A DNA stretch of 62,000 bases from Acanthaster planci (Eukaryota; Echinodermata; Asteroidea; Valvatida; Acanthasteridae): positions 713,409 through 775,408 of the forward strand of contig NW_019091372.1 in assembly GCF_001949145.1 (NCBI RefSeq), written 5' to 3'. Made by a program: the position numbers and the translations under genes. The stretch's first letter is position 1. Every line of letters begins with the position of its first letter. Under the pieces are notes generated by a model. The model was not told the DNA's origin and searched no databases. It was given only the letters and a program-made list of their open reading frames with translations. Positions 1-18,800 of this stretch are shown here, piece by piece.

Positions 1-414
1 AGCCAGGGTCTGCCTTCTCTCACCGTGTTCGCTTGAGCGTGGGCCAAGAATAATAGCTGAAAAGCGGGCCGAGGATCTCAATTTTCACGGTGGCTCTTAC
101 TGTCTTCCTGTGCGGTGGGTTTAACACGCACACTAGTCAACGACAAAAAAACATTGGTACCAACAAAAATTGGCAAAACTCGTTTTGAGCTTGTGAATAA
201 CGTTAGTGACCCTGGCAAACGCACCTTCAGTTCTTTGCAAACAATGGCATCTACAACACACTGACTTTCCCGACTTTTAGCAGTGCATTAACCATTTCGC
301 GCCGGGAGGCGGCTAGATAGACACGCCGTAAAAATTGAGATCTTCAGCCCGCTTTTCAGCTATTATTCTCAGCCCACGCTCGAGCGAACATGGTGAAAGA
401 AGGCAGACCCTGGC
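1..414. mobile_element. MITE-like element with long terminal inverted repeats
   Basis: The first ~93 bases (AGCCAGGGTCTGCC...) recur as an imperfect reverse complement at about 325-414 (...GGCAGACCCTGGCT), separated by ~230 bases of unrelated sequence. No ORF lies inside, so it looks like a non-autonomous DNA transposon that can fold into a hairpin. The left flank is cut by the window start, so a target-site duplication cannot be checked and the superfamily is open. Confidence 0.75.
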
Positions 415-765
415 TCTTGTGTATATGGTAATTGGTCTGTGTGTGTAGCCTAGAAATGAAAAGACCGAATTTGCATCATAATCACCAGCTCCACATTAGT
501 CCCCACTTTGAAAAGAGGCAACGGGAATGTGGAAGGGTGAGTACAGCCGCATGCCACCGAACAATCAGCCTTTTCACCGTGTAATTCAAAGCGTGCAGAG
601 CACGCAGGGCCACAAACCGAGAATTTGCAGTTTGGCAGGTGGCCTTCGTGGCCAAGCGAGTCGGCTTTCGGAAACAAATTCCCATCGTCAAGGGGTTAAA
701 CATCAACAGCAACACGTGACAACTTGCAGGTACTTAATCTATCAGTCCTTTGAGAGGACAAACCG

Positions 766-5928
<5,163 letters not shown>

Positions 5929-7686
5929 ATTTACCGCCAAAAATTGCATCTCCAACAGAACATTTCGTCCTAACGAAGGCCACATTGTTCTTTCTGACGA
6001 GACGTCTTACGGAAAGACATCCTCTTGAAAGTTTTGATTCACTTAAAACACAGCTTCAAGGAGATAAAATCTCGGTCACAGAGTTCCCGTCCACAAGGCA
6101 CAGAGACATTATTTCTGAAATGGCAAATTACTACCGATTGGTGGCGCTATGCAAGCCGTTACAAGAAAAAATAACGCACACAAATTGCTCTCATTCAGAC
6201 GAAAACCTTCTTTTAGACGAAAACTTTCAAAATGTTTGACACATAGCTCCACGTAAAGAGAGGGAACATTATCAAAGGAATCTCAGGGGTGGGAGAGAAT
6301 TCCTGGAAACTACATGTTTTAACCAAAATTTTTTGCTCATCTGAAAATACATGGAGTTTCATTTGTTGATATTTCGTCGAAATTTTACAGTTCTGGAAGT
6401 TTTGTTCTCATCTGCAGACGCAATGCAGCAAGGTACTAAGTAACATAAAAGCCTCTATTCAGAAGTGTTTACTTAGAGAATGAACGTCTGATGAACAACT
6501 AATAATAATAAAAGAACACAATCATTTCGGCATTTTAAGCGAATGTAACTTTAATTTCCTACGAATTCCACAGCAAAAAAAGTTTATACCATGTAACGTG
6601 AGCTATTTTTCGATGACGATTAGCATTATCTAGCGCATTACACTTACAGACAGATTATTTTGCCAATCAGTCACGCGGTATTTTGTAATGATACCCATAA
6701 CAAAGGTTATATGCACCGACGGCAAATCAATCATCAAAAAAACAACAGAAAAAGTCCCGTCAAAATAACAAACAAGGACTTCTTCACTTGCTTCGTGATC
6801 ACACAATAATTATTAGCATGGACGGCGGTATAATAAACTCTCTAGGCCTATATAGGCCTATTCCATTCAATAAGCAAAAAACAAAAACTTATTAATCAGT
6901 AAATCTAGAATTAGTGCTACTTTTCCTCTGAGTAAAATAAGTTTATAGGTTTTAAAAAATACTCTTCTTCGAATGTATAACAGCAAAAATAAAACTGCCG
7001 CAAGCGCAGATATCATAATACAGCTGCATTAATGAAAATGACACCAAGCGATGTCGCTTTGATTTAAAACTTGTTCCATAGTAAAGGTATCAAACTCACG
7101 AATAATTAAGCATATGCGCCTGAGAAAAAAAACAGAGCATTATTTTTGTTAGGTGTACAGATTTTTGAAAATTATTTGCCATTCAAAGGTGCTGATTTGA
7201 TATCTTTGTGCAGAGTGATCATGAGAGTCACAAAACCTTCCTCTAGCAATCTTACACTTAGGAGTGTAACCCAATCCTGCAATTTCAGAGTCCATTACTG
7301 ATGCTAAATTCCTTGGTGCACATCGAGGCTGATAAGGTTAACATGGCCTGCCCAAGGTCAAAACATATGCAACCAGCTAGCACATTCAAAACCCTGACGT
7401 TAGAGCCTATACAATCGGGAGTTACAAACGCTTACCGTCATGCAGTCGTTAAAGACGGTTGGTTAAAAGTTATTCCAGGGGTTACAAGTTTCTGTATATA
7501 GTCCCATGTTACTGTTGCACCTTCTGAACCTGCTCGCATGGGAGGGACTTTGAACACGTCAACCATCAAAACGGCATTTAGGGCAGCATTAAGGAAGAGG
7601 CTAGCTCCGAATTACTGGAGTATGTGGAAATTAGACTGCTTATAGTAACACTCAAACGTCAAGAAGTAAACCTGTTTACAGGATGC
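5929..7686. other. Spacer between sirtuin start and receptor A stop
   Basis: AT-rich with only short ORFs and no recognisable exon. The part next to 5929 should hold the sirtuin promoter and 5' UTR; the part below 7687 should hold the 3' UTR of receptor A. I could not place a TATA box or a convincing minus-strand AATAAA. Confidence 0.5.
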
Positions 7687-10600
7687 TCAAAGATGAGATT
7701 CCATGAACACTGGGCCAGCATTGGAGGTTGCTGGAAGCTCGTTCGAGGTAACCTCCTCTGCCCCAAACAACTGCAGATCATCGGCAACGTCTTGGAGGCC
7801 TAAACTTCCCAGTGCTGCAAGGAGTATCTCTACCGTCGCTTCGCGACCTCGGCTCATCTTCCAACCCGAGAGGGCGCAGTGGATCTGCTCACGGGGGTCG
7901 TGAGGGTTACTCTCAACGATGTGGTCGATGCCGTTTTTGGCGCCTTTTCCCATCAGCTTACGGTATAGCGGTCGCCATTTGTCATAGGGCAGTAGCCCGG
8001 AGATGAACTCCACGTGGTCATCTGTGATTATATCTTTTGGAGGGAAAACAGCATGCACCAAACATAATTATTATCAACACTCGAGCAAAAGTCATAAGTA
8101 GAACAAAATCCATCGATGTGTGTCTGATCTTTTAAAGAAATTAACCATTAACTTATCCCTCAATTTTTTAAAAAAGTCAGAATAGGTTTTAAAAGAAGAC
8201 AGAATAAAAGTAGACTTAAATCATGCTTCGTTTGACCGAGCAAATAGGACGGCGTAAACTGCCACTTCACATATAGGCCTACCTTCTATGCTCATTGGCA
8301 TATTGTTGTTGTTCTTGGAAATTTGCGTGGGTCTCTGTGAAAACAAACAAACAACCCAACAAACAAACAAACAAACAAACAAGAAATTCAAATATGTAAA
8401 GATTTATGCATTTTATGCAACCATCCTCTAACTTTCCTCTCTCTCTGGAACAGTAATTAACATCCTTCATGCGCAAGGCCTCACCGACTTTCTGTAATGT
8501 GCAAACCTGTTTGACTCAAAACAGCAATAACAGGTTGCCTGGGAACGTTTTTGCTATACGACTGAGAATAACACGTGCAACTATCAAAGCCATTGTGTAA
8601 GCGGCTGAAGACATTCCCATAGCTGCGTGTACTAAACCGATAGCCACATCCAGTAATATGACAGCAGCACTGCCATTACCTTTGAAAGAGGTGCGGTGAC
8701 GAGGATTGGCGTCACAAGATCAGCCTCGGGCATGGTGTTCTTGATTCGGACCATCGCTTGGAAGAAAGTAAGAAACTCGCCATTGTCGAGATTCTTCGGA
8801 TGGAAGGAGAACATCTCCCGGGCCGACAAGAGGGGAGAACAGCAGCATCGGATGACTGATTCAACGGACATCACCTGGGTGTATGAAAAGACCGGTAATC
8901 AGACACAATTGATTAAATTTCGCTCTGCTTTTCCCTATTCTTAACAGGAACTCATTTTCTATACAAAAATTCAGGATTTCTGACTTTCTTTTGGTTTTGA
9001 TTGTTGGTAATTGCAAACGCATGTTCGCATCTTATTTTCAGTAAAAAAAACAGCCAGTCGATAATTAAGCTTTATCAAAAATCCGTCTTACTCGCTGTGC
9101 AGGGTGGAGTCCTTGGAAGGTTTGTAGCATCCATTTCCAGTCGGCACCCATGCTTTCCTTGTCAACCTGGATGGCGAGCCATGAAGGTTCACCAGATTTG
9201 TATTCCAGTTTAAGAGGGAAATATCCCGTCATTCCACTTTGGGCACCCACGCATTTGCTCGCCCTTTCGTTCTTCTCCACGTTAGCTTTGCGTGTGTCCT
9301 ATTGAGATCGGTACAACAGAAAGTTCATTTTACAAGGTAGGCCTGAAACTAAAAAAGATGGAAAATCAGAGTCTTGTGCATGGAACTTCAAAAGGAACAT
9401 TGAAAAGCAGCTTTTAATTCAAAAAGGTGTATTTGTTTTTTGTGTAGGCCTAACCTTGAGAAACCTCGCAAACCGCGACGTTTTGTTTGATATTTCAACT
9501 GACAAAATGAGAAATTCATTAAACAACACAGATACTGCATAATTATGCAGTCTGTAATGAAACCCATTCAAGTTGAGTAAACTGTATTCGTATTCGCAGT
9601 GCCCTTTTACATACCTTTATGGTGTCAATGATGTAAACATTAAGGTCCATTTGTTGGTGACCTTCGACCTTGAAGTGTTTCCAGTAGACAACAACTTCTA
9701 GGTTCAGAGGATGCTTCTCATTGCACCCTGTGCAGACATACTCCGAGAAATGAGAAGTTGAGATGTTAATGTACTTCTCATCCACTTTAAAATTTACCCG
9801 ACTTGAATCTCTGGAGTGCCTGTCTGCTTTTCCTGAGTGCCACCTCTTCTCTACCCAACCCCACTTTGACTTGGCGTTCGCGTCCTCACCACGAAGAAAC
9901 GCGGTAGCTTCAGGGTCTTGAGAAGAGGTGGTTGGAGTTGGATCAGAGAGCGAGACGTCATTGGTGTCAGCGGTGGGATCTGTGAAATGTACAATAAAGG
10001 TCCAACCTGGCTGCAATCGTGCACGGTGCGGAAGCCGTATTTTGACATCTCTCGTGAACTTCTCAAGACCGGGAGATTCCATTTCTACCAGAGGGGTGAG
10101 CCACAAGGCGCTGGGGTCTCTAATCTTGGGCCCAATGGAGTGCGGACACAGCGAGATCCTCGCAATGATGAGCTGCTCTTGGTGTTCGGCTGGAATAGCA
10201 CCTTGGGGGATCTCTAGGATGACATCTGAGTCTTCACAGGACAGGATGCCCCCTTCTGGACCAAACCGACCAATCATGACCAACCAGAAAGGATCTTTTC
10301 CGCGGAGGACCTGAATGGGAGCAGGTGAGCCAACGTCTTCCGCAGGGGGTGCAGAAACTGTTTGGGCGCCTTGCTCGTATAAACTAGGCTCACGGAAGAC
10401 ATTCAAGTTGTTCTCCTTGGATCGATGGACCTCAACCAGAGGTACCTCAGAGTAGGATTCCCTGGAATTGCAAGCTGACAAGGAACTCTCCACTAGACTA
10501 CTTGTCTGGTGTTTCGGTCGACACCTGCGATGATTTGTCTCTTATTTACATGTACCTGGTTGCTAATTGATGGCAGAGGAGACGTTGCTTGATGTCTTGA

Positions 10601-12566
10601 TGATGGTGTGAGACCCAGTTGATGAGCTGAGGACTCATTATTGATGCTTCCGTAGCAGTGATGCGTCTTTGTGTACTTAATCCTATATTTTAACCCCTTG
10701 TGACATCTTGGAACGGAAAAAGAATAGCAAATGATAAGGGAAACTTGTTTAAAATCGTCTAAGCAAGTTGCTCTGATACAAATTTAAAATTAATTTTCTC
10801 CTTTGCATCGATGTGTAAAAGGAAGTGTACTATGACCCGCTTCGGGTGAAGGGGGAGGGGCTGACACAGAACATAAGCATATTTCGTACACCTAGACAGG
10901 AAATAAATGTGAAAGAAAGTACTATACGTCACCTCACTGCTGTGATAATTAACATAAAAAGGAAGAGAACATTCAAAAAGACAACTCCAGCTGTTATGAT
11001 GGTGATGCGCGTCCCCGTCGGTTTATGATGCGGAGAAGACGATGGTAGATCTACTTCACGATTGACTGCAGGTAGATCATCGCGATTACCAAGCTTCGGA
11101 ATGTGAAAATGAAATCCTGTTCTCGTGGACGTCACTCTTGTTGTGGGCAAAGGCTGGCTTGCCGTGGTCTTACCGGGGTCAGTCGAGACAAGTGGTACTG
11201 TGTAAAAACAAGCAATTATCACGAGACGGCTGTACATACTTCCCTTTAACATACGCACAAGAGAGACGCGTGACATAACTGCTTCTACTTTATACCAACT
11301 TAAACAGCAACAGAAAGTTTCTCATCTAACGCTTGCATTTTCTATAATTTCTAAGTTGAAATAAAATGAATAGCGTCAATTTTAAGTGCAAGGGAGGCAG
11401 ACATTTCATAAATACACGTCCTCACCACAATCCAAATTGTCCGCGTCGACCACCTCGTCAGAGTTCTCGCGCTTGACACCGAAGTCATCGCACAGCGTGT
11501 TGCTTCTCCCGTGACAGGGAAGCAGTAGAGGTATTCCCGGGGGACAAACACGGCAGGGATAGCAAGAGTAGAATCTGTGCGTGTATCCAATTATTTATGG
11601 AAAGGAAGTAATAAATAAAAGGTGACTAAAACAATATTCAAAATGCGGCTATGGCTTAAGGGTGCTGGGGAAAAAAATCATGGAGTCTCAGGCCATGTCC
11701 CAAACGGGCTTCCAGACCTACAGCTAGGTCTATTTTCAACGCGTCTCCACATATTTCCAATGGAGCGAAAACCTGGACCTAGATCTAGATTCGGATGCAG
11801 CCTCAGCACCTGTTGAAAGCAATTAGAACTGATTAAACAGTGTGTAAAAATCTGTGCATAAATAGAAAGGTTAACACAATTAGCAGCTGTACGTTGCCCC
11901 ATCTCACAGTACCTCATTACCGTCTGATCTCCATGCAGTGTCAGCATTTTTGTATGCCAACTAGTCCTTGAGACAGTATCGAAACTAGTGTGAAAACGGC
12001 AGTCGTACTAACCTTAATTCGTCTCGCTTGTTGACATAAAACTTCAATTCGCTCCGTTGGCTTGAATCGAGAGAAACTATGTCACGGACGACGACAACAT
12101 ACTGGAGATGTAGGGCACAGTGGGGCTCGGAAATGGATTCTCCTGTGCTGTTTACACCATACGTATTATTAATGAGGATTTCGTAGAGTTCGGGATCGCG
12201 CCTAAGGTGACGGCGAAGTTTCTTGCTCAGATTCGCTTTCTCATCTCGCTTTGCTTCGTCCTGCCGGTTCACTTCTACGCGTTCCTTGGTGCCTCCTTCA
12301 TCAACGCGTTCCTTTCGATTGCGTCCCCGACTACCACTCCGCTTTATTTTGAGCTTCACTGCGCACTCCTTTTCTAGCTCTGGAAAAAGACAGCTGACAT
12401 CTTTGGCAACCTCTATGCTGACCAGACTCCTCCCAGCAGCATCGACAGCATAGGCTAAAGTCTGATGTTTCTGAGTGCTCCCTCCGATCAGCCAAACCGA
12501 GAGCGAAATGAGCAGCAGAAGCGACGCCCTGCTGAGGACATGGCAGAAAGATTGACCACGACACAT
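7687..12566 (-). CDS. TNFR-module / ZU5-UPA-death domain transmembrane receptor, paralog A
   Basis: Eight-exon model, 892 aa: 12566-12013, 11574-11426, 11197-10933, 10524-9615, 9298-9092, 8874-8680, 8334-8283, 8033-7687. Every joint is AG/GT and in frame. In order: hydrophobic signal peptide (about 1-30); a strongly basic, dibasic-rich ectodomain stretch (about 70-125); one TNFR-type module with C189-x2-C192-x2-C195, C205, C213 and C234; a transmembrane helix about 299-321; a juxtamembrane ENNLNVFREP motif shared with paralog B; ZU5 about 406-582 (FGPEGG, DVILEIPQGAIP); HFS at 581-583; UPA about 584-760 (LNVYIID, SVIRCCCSPLL); a 17-residue linker exon; death domain about 783-868 (WRPLYRKLMG, SGWKMSRGREAT). 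ZU5-UPA-DD tails are known from UNC5 receptors and PIDD; TNFR modules bind TNF-type ligands. No Ig or thrombospondin domain is present, so it is not UNC5. Inferred role: cell-surface death-domain signalling. Confidence 0.9.
8339..8382. repeat. (AAAC)n microsatellite in receptor A intron 6
   Basis: An AAAC tract, interrupted once, lying just inside the intron next to the acceptor of the 52-base linker exon (8334-8283). On the minus strand it reads as GTTT repeats and forms much of the pyrimidine/GT-rich tract before that acceptor, so length changes might affect splicing. Confidence 0.9.
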
Positions 12567-15500
12567 CGTAATGCGGGTCTGGAAAACTGGTGAGAAAGAT
12601 CAAAATCAACGAAAAAAAAACAAATCAACGAATTGTAGAAACGCTGAAATAATACGCGGGGAAGCACTGTAAACAGACTTGCACTTGTCCATGTATTTGT
12701 ACAGCGACAAGCAGATCGTTTGATGACTAATAACCAACTCAACACAGTCAACAATAGATACCGAACATCATTATACCTGGTAAAATTCCTCAAGTCCCAG
12801 ATTTTAAGTTTTGTTATGTCTGCCTGTTCAATGCGCCTTTACCGACCCATTCACACAAACCACTGCGCAGGCTGGAGTTTGGAGTTTAGCACGTTATCTG
12901 AACTCTCTGCCAACCCTGACATCACAGGCAAGAATAGTCACACAATCAAACTGGGATAAAAATACCTGCCTTTGATCAAGTCAAAGTAAACAGACTTGCA
13001 CCTGTTCAGTCTGACAAAGAAAGCATCGTTGGCAACTGTTTGGCGCTGCTTTCTTTGTCTGCGATATTGAATGGCTCCAAACTAGGAAACATTCCCGCCA
13101 TTCTGGACAGAGTCGTAATCCAGGACAATCATGCAGTTTCATAGCAAACACAAAATGCATCAGGAAGAGACACCATAAAAGTGCACCAAACAGAGGTACA
13201 AAGTCCGACCTAAATAATTCCCTAAGCTTCCACCAAAAGTTGGGAACTTACACTCGGCATATAATTCTATTGTTTTATCACCAGTAATATAAAAAAATCA
13301 TCTAAACCGAACATAGTTTTCGCTCAAGAACGGCATAACACCATTACTGCGTTAGCTTCAAACCATGAACTACGAACAGTCAACATTGTGACGCCACAGC
13401 ACTAAAAGATCAGATTGGTATGGGGGTACACTGAGCTGCGCACGCGCCGATCCTAATACGCAGTTCTTTCCTGCATAGAGGAGTATCGAAATGTTACTTC
13501 ATCGATCGTTTACTTCATTGGTATTGAAAAGTTTATAAAAAAGTACTTACAAGTTTGATGTAGGACAGCTTAGAAGGTTTGGCAATCCAGGAGTCCAACT
13601 ATCTTTCACAGGCCGATCAGACGGGATAAGTGAAGATGTGCACACGTAAGCCTTCAGCAACACAGGAACTAATGTATAGCGACATCGAAATCCTAAAAAC
13701 AGGGTATCACATCAACAAACAAAGTTCCGACAATGGAAAGAGGCGGAGATAGTCGAAGTCCAAGACAAAGGGTAGCTCAATTGCGCAATCCGGGGTTTCC
13801 CTTTGCCGCGGCGAGAACGAGTCAAAGTCCGTCACGGTCCATCGCCCAGTCTGGCAATGGCCCGCATGGCCTTGTGTTCAGTCTGTTCCAACTTAGGCTC
13901 CCTTGAAGTCCTTCTTTCAAAATTGCATAAATGTCTGATAGACTTCGCAATGAAAACAAAAATTAGAAATTTGTGAACTAATATCGCAGGATTAGTTTTT
14001 ACTTTACTATTAATAAGCCAATTCCACATTCCAAGTGCGCATGTGCACATCGAGATTGACGAGTTGTACTTAGTTCTAGATGGACAAAAACAAATGAAAT
14101 TGGCAATACAGAAGATACACTAACCGACCATGCACTCAACGGATTTTTATCGTCAATGAGCATTTTAATTATTACTCTTTTAAACAAAAAATGACAATCG
14201 ACAAAACATTATATATACTTATCAACATTGAATAGAAGTCGTATGATCTGATTTATTAAGACAAGTTCATTTACAGAATGGATCCGTTAACATTCAAACA
14301 ATTAACAGACCAGCTTTTGAATTATGGCCATCAAAGCATTGAAGTCTGCGTAGAGACATCAGAGGTACAGTTTTCCAGATGAATTTTCGTTTTCATCAAT
14401 GGCCGACGAGTGGTACGACTGATTGGCGCGAGCGTCAGAGCGGCACCTACTCTAAATCGGTCCGGACAGCATGCCGAGAGAAGCACACGCGAATATAGCC
14501 GCAGTGACAAGAAGGCTCCATGTGTAGTCTCCCGTTAAGTCGCGAAGGCCACCTGAGAAACACGTGCACTTCCTACTCGTTCGTGAACCAGCAAAGTTGA
14601 GTTTCGACCAAAGGAGCCTCCGTTTCTAAACGGAAATTTCGCCCTATCGTGGTTTAGCAAGGAGCTCGTACATGTACATGTATTCCCCGCACTACATAGA
14701 GCTACTTAGCGTACTTAGACTTAAGAGACCTAAAAAAAACCTAAAAATAATTCCAACTTTTTGGCGCCACCAATACATATTTTTGTTCCCCCCTCTTGAG
14801 AATTAAAACAACCATCGCTGAGACACAAGTGGACAATTTCAATACAACGCCCCAACTCCATTGGTTGACTCACAAAATCTGTACTCACACAAAGTGTCTC
14901 AGTCTATCTGTAATTTTCATGGACTCATCCAAACAACACAAATTCATAAGTGATTAAATAGAAAACCGTGTTATTACAAAAGCTGTGAAAAAATATGTGA
15001 ACATTTCTTGATTGTACTATGTCTTTATAAACGGCCATAAATAGACTAATTTATAATAAATACATTAAACAGTCCTGAACAGTCGGTATAAAAACTTTGT
15101 GTAAATATTAGAAAAACAGTAGACGTTCACGTTATTTTCTCAGTTAAAGATGGCCAAATTACTTAATTTGAAAACTCTTCAGTATACGGCCAAAACGGTT
15201 GAAATGCTTGAGGGTGACAATGCTTTGCATGAACACATTACCAAACTTCACAAGATGAATAGGTTGTCCGAGTTATTTGGCTCCAGCTTGAAATTATACA
15301 CGAGTCCATGGAACGCGGCTACAACTGCTACCACAAACACGTGCGTGTCAACCGTAGCCAAGTAACTAAGACACGGTCATTTATCCCTAAAGTTATGAAT
15401 TCTCTTATCCACCATTAAAACTACCTCTTTAAACCTGGGGGACTAGTTTGTTTTGACACTTGCTGCTCAGAGATTACAAAATACTTTAAACAAGATGCTA

Positions 15501-15885
15501 AATACCGTGTGTAAATTGCTGGCAATTTCAATTCTTTCTTCTCTGACTACGCCACTGACTCTTACTTCTAAGCAGAAACAGCTTATTGAGAATAAGCCAA
15601 GGTTGGTGGCTGAAATGAGTGTACCCCGCAGATATGAGAGGTAGGCTATAGTAACCATCATTACCAAGTATGCTTTGAAAGCAATGCAGAACATCTTTAC
15701 TGTTGAAATGTACGACCCCGTCTCGGTATGTCTTAATGGCCGATCTACGGAATTTAGGAACTTGTTCAAGTCACACTTGTTCCGGGTAGATGGGATTTCT
15801 GTTTGCATCTGTCTTCTCACGATATATAAAAGGCACAAAAAATGAATCCTCTTGGGTGGTTGCTTATTGAAATTCACCTCTGGTT
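12567..15885. other. Spacer between receptors A and B
   Basis: Should contain the promoter and 5' UTR of receptor A (right after 12566) and the 3' UTR of receptor B (below 15886). Only short ORFs are present and none resembles a known domain. The word GTAAACAGACTTGCAC occurs twice (about 12670 and 12987), ~317 bases apart, perhaps a local duplication or a regulatory word. Confidence 0.5.
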
Positions 15886-18800
15886 TTAAACGTGAGTTTC
15901 TTGACACACTGATTGTGAGTCGTCATGGATGATAAGTTCGTATTTGATCTCTTTTGGCTGCCGCAAATCTTCTGCTATGTCTTTTTGCCCCACTGCTTCC
16001 AATGCCAACATCAGGTCTCTGAGCGTCGCAAGACGTCCCAGGCTCTTCCTCCAGCTTACCAGGGCTTCGTGGATCTGTTCAGCGGTGTTATCGGGGTATC
16101 TGGCAGCGATGTGCTCGATCCCGACGTCCGCACCGTCGCCCATCAGCCTCCGGTACAAGGGCCGCCATTTCTTGACCGACAGTTTCTCTTCGACAAGCTG
16201 GATGTGGGCATCTGTGACGACACCTGATGCAAAAAAAAGGTGAATGGATCGACAAAACAAGGAGTTACATTTTCTACAAATCTGTGGGAGTTAGAGAAAA
16301 AGATGAGGTATTCGTTAATAATCGTAATTTGAAATCGCTCTTCCGTGAAAGATGTACGCTTGTTCTCTCAAAACTACTCCACACCATTATACCATAGAGC
16401 TATTAAAAACATACAGCTCTATGCTCCATACAAGTAAGACAGAAAACTACAAAGGGTCTCACCTTCTTCTTTGTTGCTTGCATTCAAATACGATCCCGTC
16501 AGTTTCTAGGAGAAAGAGAAAGAAGTGTGCATCATTATGTATCAATAATAACAATGACAAAATAATGTTACTGCCAGCAGTATTTTGCTTTCACGCATCA
16601 CATCTGGCAAGATTCTGTGCAAGGGTAAATTACGCAGATTTCTGTCGCCCAACTCGCGCCGCCAATCTTCTCCAAGATCAATACTAAAGCAACCAACTGT
16701 GACCCAATGGTCACTCATCAAAAGTAGCGCGCGCCTAGCAGACTATTGAAACTTGAAAATGTAGCACTTGCATACCGTGAGCAACATCTGCACACACTGA
16801 TTGATACTGTTCATAAGTAACCCAAGCAGTGAAAGTAATTCCTCGTCTTACCTTTGCTGACAGAGGTACAGTGACAAGGATGTGTGTCGGTTCCCCCTTG
16901 GGCCAGTTCTGCTGCTTAACGCAGATTATCGCCTGGAAGAGAGTCAATTCCTTCACTTCAGCCGGGTTCTTTGGACTGAACGAGAATGTCTGGCGGGAGA
17001 ACAGTAATGGTGAGCAACATCGAATCAGCGACTGGATTGGAAACACCTGAAAAAGATCAAAGAGAGAACCCAGAGTTGATTGATCATGTGCTGCTTTTGT
17101 TGTCTTCAACACAGAGAACGGTGTTTAACTACAATCAGGGCAATTGACTTGAGTTCACAACTACGAAACACTCACTTTTTTAGCTGGTAGACATCCATTG
17201 TAGGTATCTAGTCTCCACTTCCAGTGGTCTCCCATGCAATCTTCCTGGACACTGATCTCAAGAGGGGAAGTTTCTTTGTTCTTCTTCTTGTAGCCCAGGA
17301 TGAGTGGGTAGTAACCAGTGTGGCACTCACTGCCTCGTTCGTTCTCCTTCACATGAGCCCGTGAATCCTGTTACATTTAGAACGAGAAAAAAATTTAACT
17401 AAACAGTTTGATTCTTGCAAAATGCACGATAAAGACTCTTAATAATTTCAGTTATCTAATAACTGTTTTAGAACCGTGATGTTTCTTACCTTTATTGGAT
17501 CTAGAATGTAAACATTCAGATCCATTTGCTCACGACCTTCGACCTTAGTGTGGTTCCAGTAAACTACAGCCTCCAAGTGAAGTGGATGTTCTTTGTGACA
17601 CCCAGAGCAGCTGTATTTCGAGAAGTGTGAAGTTGAGATATTGAAGTATTTCTCATCCACTGTGAAAGTCACGTCCCCTCCTTCCTCAGAAACTCTGCGA
17701 CAGCTTTTTCCTGACTTGGTCAGAGTGCACTTGTGTTCAACAAAAAACCATTGTGACTGTGATTTGGCGTCATCGGGCAGTAGGGCCCCGTCACTCTCTG
17801 GCTCTTGGTTAAAGTTACCAGGATTTGAATTGGTGGCAGCAGTGGGATTCGTGTAGTTCACACGGAAAGTCCAACCAGGCTTCATGTGAGCACAGTGGGG
17901 AAGCCTCATCCTGACATCCTTGTTAAATCTCTCTAGTCCGGGGGACTCAAATTCCACCAACGGAGTCAGCCAGAGGGAGTCCGAATCTTTAAGTTTAGGA
18001 CCCGCAATATCCGGCCGTAGAGACACTTTGGCAACAATGGTCTGACTGCCGTGGTCAGCTGGGATAGCACCTGGTGGAATTTCCAAAATGACGTCAGAGT
18101 CTTCGCAAGCGAGAACACCCCCTTCTGGGCCAAACTGGCCGATCATGACCAACCTATATGGATCTGAACCTTGAAGGACTTGAACAGGGGCACGGGTGGC
18201 CACACCTTCCTGTGGAGTGGCCAAACTTGTGTCAGAGCCTCGCTCGTAGCCAGGTTCGCAGAAGACATTCAAGTTACTTTCCTTTGCTCGCTGAGGGATC
18301 AGTTCACTGTGAGGGAGGTATCGACCTGAGGTGTTCACTTCTCCAGAGGTCGCTCTGGAAGTAGAACTAACACCAGCATCGTCAGAAGTAACGTTCTGCC
18401 TGTTGTCGACTTGATTTTCTACTGACGTTGGCTGCGATGCTGATGGGGTGGCACGTAACCGGGGAGTCGACAAGGCATTATTGAAGCATCCACTTCGAGG
18501 TCGTTTGTGCCATTTTTTGCACTTGGATCTATTAATTAAACACAGATAACGACCCAGAGATATGAATAGAATGTAAAATGAGAAAATAAAAGACAGCGCA
18601 TTAGGAATACAGTTTAAATACAGCAAGTGTTACCATCAGCAGTTGTCCACCTAATTTTGTGCACATTCTGATGAAAACAATTTCCCGTTACCTACCTCTT
18701 GTACATGATGACAACTCCAGCAATGGCGAGCATGTTGAGAGTCACCACACCGACTGTTATCAGAGTTATTTGAGGTACAAGTGCTTTATGTGAAGGTGGG

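Noticed and set aside
9918-10314. Plus-strand ORFs opposite the ZU5 exon of receptor A
   Set aside because: Antisense shadows of a well-supported exon.
15150-15365. Plus-strand ORF of 71 codons between the receptors
   Set aside because: Reads naturally but has no family resemblance, no splice or promoter support; left uncalled.
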